Below the pieces are notes generated by a model that was given only the letters and a program-made list of their open reading frames with translations, did no database searches and was not told the origin of the DNA. From Propionibacteriales bacterium (GTDB taxonomy: Bacteria > Actinomycetota > Actinomycetes > Propionibacteriales > Nocardioidaceae), in contig JAPLCA010000008.1 of NCBI GenBank assembly GCA_026392465.1, positions 1-64,000 on the forward strand: a stretch of DNA of 64,000 nucleotides, in the 5' to 3' direction. The first letter of the stretch is position 1, and every line of letters begins with the position of its first letter. Of this stretch, positions 14,668-22,934 are shown in pieces. The position numbers and the translations under genes were made by a program.

Positions 14668-15803
14668 GCCGTACGCTGCCCGACATGAGCGTGCCACGGA
14701 CCGTCGTCGTCCCCACGGGACGCTGGGGTCCGTGGTTCGCGCTGATCTGGCTGTTCTTCCTCGGCGACCCGCTGCTCGCCGCGTGGGCGCGCCGCGACGA
14801 GGCGGCCGGGATCGGCGGACTGGTCGTGACCGTCCTGTTCGCCGGCCTCTACATGCTCATCTGGTGGCAGGCTCGTCGTGAGCGCTGGATGGCCGACCGG
14901 ACGCCGCCGCCGGCGCAGGCACTCGGTCTGTTCGTCGGGCTGGTCGCGCTGTGCGCCGCCGACGTGGCCCTGCTGGGCGAGGTCGGGACGGCGTGCGTCG
15001 TCTACGTCGCGATCTCCGGGGTCCTGCTCTTTCGACCCGTCGTGGCCGCCGCCGTCGTCGTGGTCGCGGTCGTCGGTTCCCTCGGTCTGGGAGCGCTCGA
15101 GGACTGGGGCAGCCAGGCCGGGCTCGCCTTCGCCGTCCTCGCCGGCTCGGTCGCGATCTTCGGTGTCCGTGCTCTGATCAGCCGCAACGCCCAGCTGCTG
15201 ATCGCCCAGGCCGAGAACGCCGAGCTGGCCGTGGAGAACGAGCGCACGCGCTTCGCCCGCGACCTGCACGACATCCTCGGCCACTCCCTGACCGTCATCA
15301 CCGTGAAGGCCGAGCTGGCCCGGCGGCTGCTCGAGTCGGGCGACGCCGCGGACCGCGCCCGGGCGCTCGCCGAGGTGGGCGACCTGGAGCGCCTGGGCCG
15401 CGACGCGCTCGCCGACGTCCGCCGCGCGGTCGAGGGCTACCGCGAGATCACCCTGCCCGGCGAGATCTCCCGCGCTCGCACGGCGCTGGCGGCCGCGGAC
15501 GTCGAGGCGTCGCTGCCCGGCACGGTCGACGACGTGCCCACCGAGCTGCGCGACCTCTTCGCGTGGACGGTGCGCGAGGGGGTCACGAACGTCGTGCGGC
15601 ACGCGGCCGCGCGTCGGTGCACCGTCACGGTCGACGCGCGGGCGGTCGAGGTGCGCGACGACGGGCGCGGACTGGCCCACGCCGACGTCGGTGGTCACGG
15701 GCTGGCGGGGCTGCGCGAACGCGCTGCGGCCGTCGGTGCGACGGTCGTGGTGCGCTCGCTCGACCCCGGCGTCAGCCTGCGCGTCGGGAGGGAGGGCCCA
15801 TGA
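14664..15803 (+). CDS. Sensor histidine kinase, NarL/DesK type
   Basis: This 379-residue membrane kinase has four to five N-terminal transmembrane segments (about 20-160) without a large extracellular domain. A HisKA_3 dimerisation domain follows, with the phosphoacceptor His in RFARDLHDILGHSL, then an HATPase_c domain with VREGVTNVVRHA (N box) and DDGRGL (G1 box). The DesK-like architecture suggests it senses the membrane or the neighbouring exporter. The start is uncertain: GTG at 14664 overlaps the permease stop (GTGA), while ATG at 14685 is an alternative that would remove seven residues. Confidence 0.87.
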   Translation: MSRTLPDMSVPRTVVVPTGRWGPWFALIWLFFLGDPLLAAWARRDEAAGIGGLVVTVLFAGLYMLIWWQARRERWMADRTPPPAQALGLFVGLVALCAADVALLGEVGTACVVYVAISGVLLFRPVVAAAVVVVAVVGSLGLGALEDWGSQAGLAFAVLAGSVAIFGVRALISRNAQLLIAQAENAELAVENERTRFARDLHDILGHSLTVITVKAELARRLLESGDAADRARALAEVGDLERLGRDALADVRRAVEGYREITLPGEISRARTALAAADVEASLPGTVDDVPTELRDLFAWTVREGVTNVVRHAAARRCTVTVDARAVEVRDDGRGLAHADVGGHGLAGLRERAAAVGATVVVRSLDPGVSLRVGREGP

Positions 15804-16408
15804 CGATCCGTCTGCTGCTCGCCGACGACCAGGCCCTCGTGCGCGGCGCGCTGGCGGCGCTGCTGTCGCTGGAGCAGGACCTCGACGTCGTGGCGGAGGT
15901 CGGGTCCGGCGCCGACGTGCTCGACGCCGTCCGGGAGCACCGCCCCGACGTCGCCCTGCTCGACATCGAGATGCCGGGCCTCGACGGCATCGAGGCGACC
16001 CGCGCGGTCGTCGCGGCGGGCCTGGGGACCCGGGTGCTGGTCGTCACCACGTTCGGGCGACCCGGGTACCTGCGGCGGGCGCTGCAGGCCGGTGCGTCGG
16101 GGTTCGTCGTGAAGGACGTGCCCGCCACGCAGCTCGCCGACGCCGTGCGCCGGGTGCACGCGGGCCTGCGCGTCGTCGACCCGACCCTCGCCGCGGACAG
16201 CCTCGTCAGCGGGGACTCACCGCTCACCGAGCGTGAGACCGACGTGCTGCGCGCCGCTCGCGACGGTGCCAGCGTCGCCGTGGTGGCCGAGCGTCTCCAC
16301 CTGTCGCAGGGGACGGTCCGCAACCACCTGTCGGCGGCGATCGGCAAGACCGGGGGCGACAACCGCGCCGCCGCCGTGCGCGTCGCCGAGGCCAACGGCT
16401 GGCTCTGA
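15800..16408 (+). CDS. Response regulator, NarL/LuxR type
   Basis: The 202-residue regulator has a receiver domain (LLLADDQALVRGAL; phosphoacceptor Asp in ALLDIEMPG; conserved Thr and Lys in VVTTFGRP and VVKDVPA) and a C-terminal LuxR helix-turn-helix (LTERETDVLRAARDG to GTVRNHLSAAIGKT). Its ATG overlaps the kinase stop as ATGA. It most likely activates the upstream exporter genes in response to the kinase. Confidence 0.9.
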   Translation: MTIRLLLADDQALVRGALAALLSLEQDLDVVAEVGSGADVLDAVREHRPDVALLDIEMPGLDGIEATRAVVAAGLGTRVLVVTTFGRPGYLRRALQAGASGFVVKDVPATQLADAVRRVHAGLRVVDPTLAADSLVSGDSPLTERETDVLRAARDGASVAVVAERLHLSQGTVRNHLSAAIGKTGGDNRAAAVRVAEANGWL

Positions 16409-16460
16409 CGCAGGAGGGTGCCGCACTAGGGTGGGCGGCGTCGACCAGGGGAGGCCGAGC

Positions 16461-16759
16461 ATGCAGGTACGTCACGCCACGCCGCTCTCGCGTGGGCGCA
16501 CGAGCTGCGGCACCGCGTGTACGCGGAGGAGCTGGGTCAGCACCCGGTGCAGCCCGAGGGGGTCCTGCGCGACGCGCTCGACGACAGCAACGTCTACCTC
16601 GTCGCGGCCGACGAGGAGGGCCCCGCAGGGTTCGTCAGCCTGACCCCGCCGTGGGTCGGTCGCTACTCCCTCGACAAGTACGTGGACCGCCGCGAGCTCC
16701 TCGACCGCGTCGACTCCCTGCTCGCGGCGCTGGCTCTCGCCCTGGTGCTGGGTGCCTGA
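16461..16759 (+). pseudogene. Decayed GNAT-family acyltransferase
   Basis: The ATG at 16461 opens MQVRHATP and then loses frame. From about 16484 in the +1 frame the text becomes ALAWAHELRHRVYAEELGQ and continues as recognisable acyltransferase sequence through NVYLVAADEEGPAGFVSLTPP and YSLDKYVDR, then stops at 16759. That covers only the N-terminal third of the family I recall (which continues into an LFEVR-type block). So there is one frameshift at about 16481-16485 and a 3' deletion. An intact start in the second frame (GTG at 16517) would drop essential N-terminal residues. The family assignment is from memory; the frame switch is seen directly. Confidence 0.6.
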
Positions 16760-16768
16760 GCGGTCGGG

Positions 16769-17326
16769 TCAGTCCTCGTCCTCCTTGGCGGACGACGTGA
16801 GCCCGGCCTTGACGATGTAGATCAGCAGCCCGGAGGAGATGACGAGGAAGCCCATCACCCACAGCGGTGCCCACTTCTGCGACGGGTCGTCCTCCACGTC
16901 GGTCACGGTGACGTCGTCCTGGGAGCCCGGCGTGGAGCTGGTGCCCGAGGTGCCCGCGCCGTCGCTCGACGGCTTGACGGTGAAGGGGATCTCGCCGCTG
17001 ACCGCGTGCCCGTCGGCCGACACGACGCGGTAGACCACCCGGTAGGAGCCGGCCGCGGCCTCCCCCGGGCGGACCCCGACGAGCACGCGACGTCCGGCCA
17101 CCGTCACGTCGCCGTCGTCGAGACGGGTGCCCGACGAGCTCAGCACGCGCAGCGCGGCGCCGCTGCCCACGTCCTCGCTGAGCGTGATCGACACCGTCTC
17201 GGGCAGGGCCGTGAGCGCGGCACCGTCCTGCGGGTCCGACGACTCGACCGACGCGTGGGCCAGGGCGGGCGACGGGGCGGCGAGCAGGGCGACGGTCGCG
17301 ACGAGACCGAGGACGAACGAGCGCAC
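16769..17326 (-). CDS. CopC-domain copper-resistance protein, membrane anchored
   Basis: The 185-residue exported protein has a signal peptide ending APSPALA, so the mature chain begins HASVESSDP, which places the CopC Cu(II)-ligand histidine at position 1. The CopC beta-sandwich spans about 25-120 and includes SADGHAVSGEIPF with the second His. A Ser/Thr/Gly linker and one C-terminal transmembrane helix (about 158-178) follow. It probably binds or buffers copper outside the membrane. The GTG start has an AGGAGG Shine-Dalgarno sequence 6 bases upstream. No CopD partner is adjacent. Confidence 0.88.
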   Translation of the reverse strand: MRSFVLGLVATVALLAAPSPALAHASVESSDPQDGAALTALPETVSITLSEDVGSGAALRVLSSSGTRLDDGDVTVAGRRVLVGVRPGEAAAGSYRVVYRVVSADGHAVSGEIPFTVKPSSDGAGTSGTSSTPGSQDDVTVTDVEDDPSQKWAPLWVMGFLVISSGLLIYIVKAGLTSSAKEDED

Positions 17327-17440
17327 GGGTGACCTCCTGGGGCGACCGCAGGATGCGGTCGACGGCTACGACGCATCGTAGTAGCCGCCCGCTAGAGGCC
17401 GACCGGAGGCGCGGTCGTCGTCGACGGCCTCTCCCTCGCC

Positions 17441-17875
17441 TCAGTCCGGCGGGCCGTCGTCGCCCCGGGTCGGATCCCACAGGCCGACCGCGGAGCCGGC
17501 CCTGAGCTGGTCGCTGTAGACGTCGACCTTCCACTCGATCAGTGCACGGGAGTCCTCGAGCGCCCTGATCTGGGCCTTGACGCGGCGGAGATGCTCTTCG
17601 AGGATCTCGAGCCGCTCGCCCTCGTTGCCGGGCCCACGCCTGACCAGTGCCGCGAGCCGGGTGAGGTCTGCGAGCGGCATCCCGGACTCACGGAGCTTGA
17701 CGCAGTGGTGGAGCCACTCGACGTCCACGGCGGTGTACGCGCGGCGGCCTCCGGAGGTGCGCCCCACGGGACCGACCAGCAGGTCCTGCCGCTCGTAGTA
17801 GCGCAACGCGTGGACGCTGAGCCCCGTGCGAGCGGCGACCTCACCGATCGTGAACGTGTCGTGCTGCTGCGCCAT
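17441..17875 (-). CDS. MerR-family transcriptional regulator
   Basis: This 144-residue regulator has an N-terminal MerR helix-turn-helix (TIGEVAARTGLSVHALRYYERQDLL), then the coiled-coil dimerisation helix with repeated Glu/Arg heptads to about residue 115. No cysteine cluster for metal binding is visible, so it belongs with organic-ligand or redox-type MerRs. I chose the ATG at 17875 with GGGAG upstream. It is divergent from the SDR at 17939 and almost certainly acts at the palindrome between them. Confidence 0.88.
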   Translation of the reverse strand: MAQQHDTFTIGEVAARTGLSVHALRYYERQDLLVGPVGRTSGGRRAYTAVDVEWLHHCVKLRESGMPLADLTRLAALVRRGPGNEGERLEILEEHLRRVKAQIRALEDSRALIEWKVDVYSDQLRAGSAVGLWDPTRGDDGPPD

Positions 17876-17901
17876 GGTGCTCCCGTCGACGACATCAGTC
17901 C

Positions 17902-17932
17902 TTGATCTAGAGTCCGCTCTAGATCCTAGTCT
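17902..17932 (+). promoter_or_regulatory. MerR-type promoter with 19-bp spacer and 22-bp palindrome
   Basis: TTGATC (17902-17907) and TAGTCT (17927-17932) are separated by 19 bases, the long spacing typical of MerR-activated promoters. A perfect inverted repeat, GATCTAGAG (17904-17912) and CTCTAGATC (17917-17925) around TCCG, fills the spacer. The -10 ends 6 bases before the ATG of the SDR gene, so the transcript would be leaderless. Confidence 0.8.
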
Positions 17933-17938
17933 CGCGTC

Positions 17939-18892
17939 ATGACCACTGATCTGCAGAGACCTCTCCACTCAGGATTCGGCGCGGCGTCCACGGCTGAGGA
18001 CGTGATGGACGGCGTGGACCTCCATGGCAGGACGGCGCTGGTCACGGGCGGGTACTCGGGCCTGGGGCTCGAGACCACCCGGGCGCTGGCGAGGGCCGGG
18101 GCACGAGTGTGGGTGCCGGCGCGTCGTCCGGAGCTCGCACGCGACCGGCTGCACGGGCTCGAGGGCGTCACCGTGCTCCCGATGGACCTGGCAGACCTGG
18201 CGAGCGTGCGCGCGGCGTGCACGCAGCTCGTCGGATCCGTCGCGCGTCTGGACGTCCTGGTCGCCGCTGCCGGGGTGATGGCGTCACCGGAGCGGCGCGT
18301 CGGCCCGGGGTGGGAGAGTCAGCTCGCGACCAACCATCTCGGCCACTTCCTCCTCGTCGACCTGCTGCTCCCGCTGCTGTCCAGGGCGAACGGAGCGCGC
18401 GTGGTGTCCTACTCCTCCGCGGGGCACCACCTGTCCGACATCCGGTGGGACGACCTGAACTTCGACGGCGGGTACGACAAGTGGCTGGCCTACGGGCAGT
18501 CCAAGACCGCCAACGTGCTCTTCGCCCGGCACCTCGACGCCATCGCGAGCGGCCGAGGCGTGCGCGCGTTCTCCCTGCACCCGGGCAGCATCTTCACCGA
18601 ACTCCAGCGCGACGTCAGCGCTGCCGAAGGTGTCGCTCTGGGGTGGACCGACATCGCGGGGAACGTCATCGCCCCTGGACTCAAGACACCCAGCCAGGGC
18701 GCGGCGACCGGGCTGTGGGCGGCGACGTCGCCCCTCCTGGAGGACCGTGGAGGGGTGTACTGCGAGGACTGCGACATCGCACTCCCTGCCAGCCCGGACG
18801 GGTCCATGCACGACGGCGGCGTCCGGGAGTACGCCGTCGACCCTGCCAGCGCCGAACGACTCTGGGAGGTGTCGGCCCGCCTCACCCGGTAG
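17939..18892 (+). CDS. SDR-family oxidoreductase (retinol-dehydrogenase-like)
   Basis: The 317-residue classical SDR has TGGYSGLG near residue 37, the NNAG-equivalent AAAGVM, the catalytic Ser in VVSYSSAGH and YGQSK for Tyr/Lys near 180-184. The region WDDLNFDGGYDKWLAYGQSK is characteristic of the retinol dehydrogenase/protochlorophyllide-reductase-like group. A C-terminal cysteine-containing stretch YCEDCDIALP is typical of the same group. The substrate is unknown. Expression should follow the MerR promoter immediately upstream. Confidence 0.85.
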   Translation: MTTDLQRPLHSGFGAASTAEDVMDGVDLHGRTALVTGGYSGLGLETTRALARAGARVWVPARRPELARDRLHGLEGVTVLPMDLADLASVRAACTQLVGSVARLDVLVAAAGVMASPERRVGPGWESQLATNHLGHFLLVDLLLPLLSRANGARVVSYSSAGHHLSDIRWDDLNFDGGYDKWLAYGQSKTANVLFARHLDAIASGRGVRAFSLHPGSIFTELQRDVSAAEGVALGWTDIAGNVIAPGLKTPSQGAATGLWAATSPLLEDRGGVYCEDCDIALPASPDGSMHDGGVREYAVDPASAERLWEVSARLTR

Positions 18893-18955
18893 CCGTCCTC
18901 CGCGCTCCCCCTCGACGGGGTCGCCAGCAGCGCCCATCGGCGTTATCATCGGCGA

Positions 18956-19351
18956 ATGACGATCAATCACCACAGCGGCGACGGCCACCGGGCCCGGGCG
19001 CACGACGCGTCGCGCGGGCACGAGGGTCACCGCCACGTCGAGCTCACCGGGGCCGACGGCACGGTCGTGGCCGCCCGGCTGTTCCACGGCCTGGCCGATC
19101 CCGGCCGGCTGCGCATCCTGCGCCACCTGCAGCTCGGCGAGCACCGGGTGGTCGACCTCACCGCGCACCTCGGGCTGGCCCAGTCGACCGTCTCCGCGCA
19201 CGTCGCCTGCCTGCGCGACTGCGGCCTGCTCGACGTTCGGCACGAGGGCCGCTCCTCGTACTACCGGCTCGCCCACCCCGAGGCGACGGACGAGCTGCTC
19301 GCCACCGGAGCCCGCCTGGTCGGGCTCGCCGCACCGGAGGAGGTCGGCTGA
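18956..19351 (+). CDS. ArsR/SmtB-family metal sensor, CmtR-like
   Basis: This 131-residue winged-helix repressor has a histidine-rich N-terminal tail (seven His within residues 5-27), an ArsR core starting RLFHGLADPGRLRIL and a recognition helix QSTVSAHVACLRDCGLL. Cys85 and Cys89 lie exactly where mycobacterial CmtR has its two helix-4 Cd/Pb-binding cysteines; the third CmtR ligand in the C-terminal tail is not evident. It probably derepresses the CDF transporter that follows. TATCAT (18944-18949) lies 6 bases before the ATG. The stop and the next start overlap (TGATG). Confidence 0.85.
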   Translation: MTINHHSGDGHRARAHDASRGHEGHRHVELTGADGTVVAARLFHGLADPGRLRILRHLQLGEHRVVDLTAHLGLAQSTVSAHVACLRDCGLLDVRHEGRSSYYRLAHPEATDELLATGARLVGLAAPEEVG

Positions 19352-20265
19352 TGGGCCACGGGCACGGGCACGGCGGACCGGCCAGCCAGCGGCACCGCGG
19401 ACGCCTCGCGGTGGTCTTCGTGCTCGTCGCCGCGTTCTTCGTCGTCGAGCTGGTGTACGGCCTGCTCGCGTCGTCGCTCGCCCTCCTCTCGGACGCGGGC
19501 CACATGGCCGCCGACGTCGTGACGCTCGGCGCCGCGCTCGCCGCCACCCGGATCGCGACCCGCACCGACCGCACGGGACGACGCACGTTCGGCTCCTACC
19601 GGGCGGAGGTCTTCGCCTCCGGGTTCGCCGTGCTGGTGATGCTCGGCGTCTCGGTCTACGTCGTCGTGGAGGCCGTGTCGCGGATCGGCTCGCAGGTGGA
19701 GGTGCAGACCGGTCCGATGATCGTCGTCGGCGTCCTCGGGCTCCTCGTCAACGTCGTCTCGCTCGTGCTGCTGAACGCGGGGGCGGGTGAGTCGCTGGTC
19801 GTGCGCGGCGCCTACCTCGAGGTCGTGGCCGACGCCGCGGGATCGGTCGGCGTCATCGTCGCCGGCGTGCTGGTCGCCACCACCGGCTCGGCGTGGTGGG
19901 ACACCGTCGTGGCGCTGGCGATCGGCGTGTTCGTCGCCGTCCGCGCCGTGGTGCTCGCCCGCCAGGTGCTCGCGGTCCTCGGGCAGCACGTGCCGGAGGG
20001 CATGGACGTCGACGCCGTCGTCGCCGACCTGCGCGCCGTCGACGGTGTCGACGACGTGCACGACCTTCACGTCTGGGTGCTCACGTCGGGCATGAACGTC
20101 GCGACGGCGCACCTCGTGGCCGCCGGCGCGAGCACCGGCCCCGCCGCGCTCGACCGCGTGCTCGCCGACGCCCGCGCGGTGCTGCGCGATCGGCACCACG
20201 TCGAGCACGCCACCCTCCAGGTGGAGGGCTGCCGCGCGCCGGAGTGCCACAGCGTCGACTGGTGA
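19351..20265 (+). CDS. Cation diffusion facilitator (metal efflux)
   Basis: This 304-residue proton-coupled metal exporter of the inner membrane begins MGHGHGHGG (His-rich), has six transmembrane helices and a C-terminal ferredoxin-like cytoplasmic domain (about 210-300) ending with two cysteines. The helix II site is H51/D55 in SDAGHMAAD. The helix V site reads E157/D161 in EVVAD, where zinc-specific CzcD/ZitB members have HxxxD. The Glu may shift metal preference. It overlaps the ArsR stop by one base, so the pair forms a metal-responsive efflux operon. Confidence 0.9.
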   Translation: MGHGHGHGGPASQRHRGRLAVVFVLVAAFFVVELVYGLLASSLALLSDAGHMAADVVTLGAALAATRIATRTDRTGRRTFGSYRAEVFASGFAVLVMLGVSVYVVVEAVSRIGSQVEVQTGPMIVVGVLGLLVNVVSLVLLNAGAGESLVVRGAYLEVVADAAGSVGVIVAGVLVATTGSAWWDTVVALAIGVFVAVRAVVLARQVLAVLGQHVPEGMDVDAVVADLRAVDGVDDVHDLHVWVLTSGMNVATAHLVAAGASTGPAALDRVLADARAVLRDRHHVEHATLQVEGCRAPECHSVDW

Positions 20266-20360
20266 CGGTGCCGGCGTCCTACGGAAACAACGTCCGGGAG
20301 TACCGAGGTCGCTGCCGGTCGGGTCGGCCGTCGCGCCGCGGCGTGCGACGGTCGTGAGGT

Positions 20361-20452
20361 CGGGCGGTGTGGTCTCGCCTCCGGGATCGTGGACGAGACT
20401 CCCAACCGCACCGCCCGACGCCCATCGGGCCCGGCGCCTTCCGCCGGGCCCG
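20361..20452. terminator. Two tandem hairpins between convergent genes
   Basis: First hairpin: CGGGCGGTG (20361-20369) with CACCGCCCG (20409-20417), with an inner GTCTCG/CGAGAC. Second hairpin: 20426-20436 with 20442-20452, an 11-bp GC-only stem and a CCTTC loop. They lie between the CDF stop and the DUF3152 stop and should terminate both. The first has an asymmetric internal loop, which is unusual for a simple terminator. Confidence 0.65.
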
Positions 20453-20461
20453 GTGTCGTGG

Positions 20462-21283
20462 TCAGGGCCAGGGGTTCTTGACGCACCCCTGCAGGCCCTT
20501 GCTCTGCTGCAGCATCACCGGAGCCTTCGCGCCCGGTGCCGGGCACCCGACGTGGTACTTGCCGAGCGCGTGCCCGACCTCGTGGTTGACCAGGTAGGTG
20601 CGGTAGCCCGACAGGTCGTCGCCGTAGTACGTCACGCCGCGCACCCACCGCTTGACGTTCAGCACGACGCGGTCGCCGCTGCGGCACGACACCTCGCCGC
20701 GCGTGAGCAGGGGCGCGCACAGGCGGTCGACCGTGTCGGGGCTCGCGAGCATCACGCGCACGTCGGGGTCGCGTGCCACCTGCGTGAACGACCAGCCGTC
20801 GGTCCGCCAGCCGCGCTCGTGACCCAGCACGCGGGCGACGTCGCGGGCGAACGTCTCACGGTCCTGCAGCAGGCCCTTCTCGACCTCGACCGTGTAGGTG
20901 CGGTCGCGCCCGCCGCCCGACCCGGCCACGTCGACGACGGGGGCCGTGCGGAAGGTGCCGGCTCCCGCCTGCGGGAAGGTCGTGGGCTCGACCTCGTCCG
21001 CCGTGCGGGCGGGCCTCGGCGAGCGGGGCGACGCCGACGCGGACGGCGTGACGGTGGGCAGCGCGGCCTCGGCGCCCCAGGTCGTGGCGGTGTCCTCCGT
21101 GGCCACCCGCTCCTCGGGCGACGGACGGACGGCCGACAGGACCACCACGACGAGCGTCACGAGCAGGGAGCCGGCGAGCGCAGCGGCACGCCCGCGGCGG
21201 ACCGTGCGGGCACGGGAGACCCGGTGCCGTCCGGCGACGTCGGGGCCGGGGCGACGCGGGGGTCCGGGCTCGCTCTGCGTCAC
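20462..21283 (-). CDS. DUF3152 protein, metzincin-like
   Basis: The 273-residue protein has a basic N-terminus, one transmembrane anchor (about 31-50), a Pro/Ser/Thr linker and an extracellular C-terminal domain. The block NHEVGHALGKYHVGCP contains HExxHxxGxxH, the zinc motif of metzincin proteases, and the surrounding cysteines could form disulfides. DUF3152 proteins are widespread in actinobacteria without an assigned substrate. It starts with GTG, and TAGGCT lies 6 bases upstream (leaderless pattern). A protease role is inferred from the motif only. Confidence 0.85.
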   Translation of the reverse strand: MTQSEPGPPRRPGPDVAGRHRVSRARTVRRGRAAALAGSLLVTLVVVVLSAVRPSPEERVATEDTATTWGAEAALPTVTPSASASPRSPRPARTADEVEPTTFPQAGAGTFRTAPVVDVAGSGGGRDRTYTVEVEKGLLQDRETFARDVARVLGHERGWRTDGWSFTQVARDPDVRVMLASPDTVDRLCAPLLTRGEVSCRSGDRVVLNVKRWVRGVTYYGDDLSGYRTYLVNHEVGHALGKYHVGCPAPGAKAPVMLQQSKGLQGCVKNPWP

Positions 21284-21365
21284 CCGTCCAGCCTACGCGG
21301 GGATACGCTGGCCGCGTCGGCTGCCGCGAGGCGGCCAGCCACCGCAGCAGGAGGGCCGGACGACC

Positions 21366-22352
21366 ATGAGCAACACCGAGACCTCGCCCGACGAGATGGT
21401 GTGCGGCGCCGAGGCACCGGCCGGTCTGCAGGTCCTCACGCCGCGTGACGTGCCGCTCGGCGGGCCACGGGCGATGACGGTGCGCCGCACGCTCCCCCAG
21501 CGCGAGCGGTCGCTCGTCGGCGCGTGGTGCTTCCTCGACCACTACGGTCCCGACGACGTGTCCGAGACCGGCGGCATGGACGTCCCCCCGCACCCGCACA
21601 CGGGACTGCAGACGGTCAGCTGGCTGTTCTCGGGCACCGTCGAGCACCGCGACAGCGCCGGCTTCCACGCCGACGTGCGGCCCGGCGAGCTCAACCTCAT
21701 GACGTCGGGGCGCGGGATCAGCCACTCCGAGCGGTCCACCGCCGACACCACGGTGCTGCACGGCGCGCAGCTCTGGGTGGCGCTGCCGCAGCACGCGCGG
21801 TTCGTCGACAAGACCTTCGAGCACTACGCCCCGCCGACCGTCGACGGCACCGACCACGGACGGTGGGCGGCGCAGGTGTTCCTCGGCAGCCTGCTGGGCT
21901 CGACCTCGCCCGTCGTCACCCACACGCCGCTGCTCGGCGCGGAGCTGCGGCTCGACCGCGGCACCGTCCTCGAGCTCGACGTCGACCCGACCTTCGAGCA
22001 CGGCGTCCTCGTCGACACGGGTGCGGTGCTGGCCGACGCCGACCCTGTCGCGAAGGACGAGCTCGGCTACCTGCCGCCGGGCCGCGACCGCATCACCCTG
22101 CGGGCGATGCGGGACAGCCGGGTGCTGCTCATCGGCGGTCCGCCCTTCGGCGAGCAGATCGTCATGTGGTGGAACTTCGTCGGTCGCAGCCACGACGACG
22201 TCGTCGAGTACCGCGCCGCCTGGCAGGCCGAGATCGAGGGCAAGCAGGCCGGCGACGCCTCGGAGGGTCCGTTCGGCCTGCCCGCGGGCGATCCCGAGGC
22301 CCCGCTGCCGGCGCCTGCGCTGCCGAACGCCCGCATCCGACCTCGCGGCTGA
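21366..22352 (+). CDS. Pirin-family protein
   Basis: This 328-residue bicupin has an N-terminal pirin domain with the metal-binding histidines in PPHPHTGLQTVSW (about 75-82) and the later HADV/EXXLM block, followed by the C-terminal pirin domain. Bacterial pirins can show quercetinase activity or act as redox-sensing partners; which applies here cannot be told. GGAGGGCC upstream of the ATG is the likely ribosome site. The GNAT gene follows after 26 bases, probably in the same operon. Confidence 0.88.
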   Translation: MSNTETSPDEMVCGAEAPAGLQVLTPRDVPLGGPRAMTVRRTLPQRERSLVGAWCFLDHYGPDDVSETGGMDVPPHPHTGLQTVSWLFSGTVEHRDSAGFHADVRPGELNLMTSGRGISHSERSTADTTVLHGAQLWVALPQHARFVDKTFEHYAPPTVDGTDHGRWAAQVFLGSLLGSTSPVVTHTPLLGAELRLDRGTVLELDVDPTFEHGVLVDTGAVLADADPVAKDELGYLPPGRDRITLRAMRDSRVLLIGGPPFGEQIVMWWNFVGRSHDDVVEYRAAWQAEIEGKQAGDASEGPFGLPAGDPEAPLPAPALPNARIRPRG

Positions 22353-22378
22353 CCGCGAGCCCGACGAGAGGAACCCCG

Positions 22379-22723
22379 ATGAGCCTGCCCCCCACCGAGC
22401 ACCGGGACGACGAGGGACGCGTCGTCGTCGTGCGTCACGCCCCGGAGCAGCACCGCTACGAGCTCCTCGACGACGGCACCGTCATCGGCCACGCCGACTA
22501 CCGCGACCTCGAGGGTCACGGGGCCGGCGCGCAGCGCGACTTCCTGCACACCGAGGTCGACGAGGCCTACGGCGGACGCGGGCTCGCGTCGGTGCTCGTC
22601 GCCTACGCCCTCGACGACGTCCGCGCGTCGGGGCTGCGGATCGTGCCGCACTGCCCGTACGTCGCGAGCTGGCTCCGCAAGCACGAGGGCCGGTTCGACG
22701 ACCTCGTCGACTGGCCCGCCTGA
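22379..22723 (+). CDS. GNAT-type N-acetyltransferase, YjdJ-like
   Basis: This short 114-residue protein has acetyl-CoA-binding-like HTEVDEAYGGRGLASVLVAYAL and the terminal CPYVASWLRKH motif diagnostic of the small YjdJ/GTLF3B group, where the Cys participates in catalysis. It lies directly downstream of pirin with GAGAGGAA before the ATG. The substrate is unknown. The family identification rests on the CPYV...W..KH block. Confidence 0.82.
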   Translation: MSLPPTEHRDDEGRVVVVRHAPEQHRYELLDDGTVIGHADYRDLEGHGAGAQRDFLHTEVDEAYGGRGLASVLVAYALDDVRASGLRIVPHCPYVASWLRKHEGRFDDLVDWPA

Positions 22724-22934
22724 CCGCGCCGGTCCGACCGGCTCAGCGCCCCCCGCGCGAGCTCGGGCACGACCTCCACGAGACGTCGTAGCGCGGACGC
22801 ACGGAGGCGCTGGCCGCCTCCTACGCAAAGCCACTCCTCTGGAGACGGAGCACGTTGGCCGCGCCCTAGGCTCAGGACATCATCGTTCGCGCGGGTGCGA
22901 CCCGACCCGCCCGCAGAGTGGAAGGCCCCGGGGC

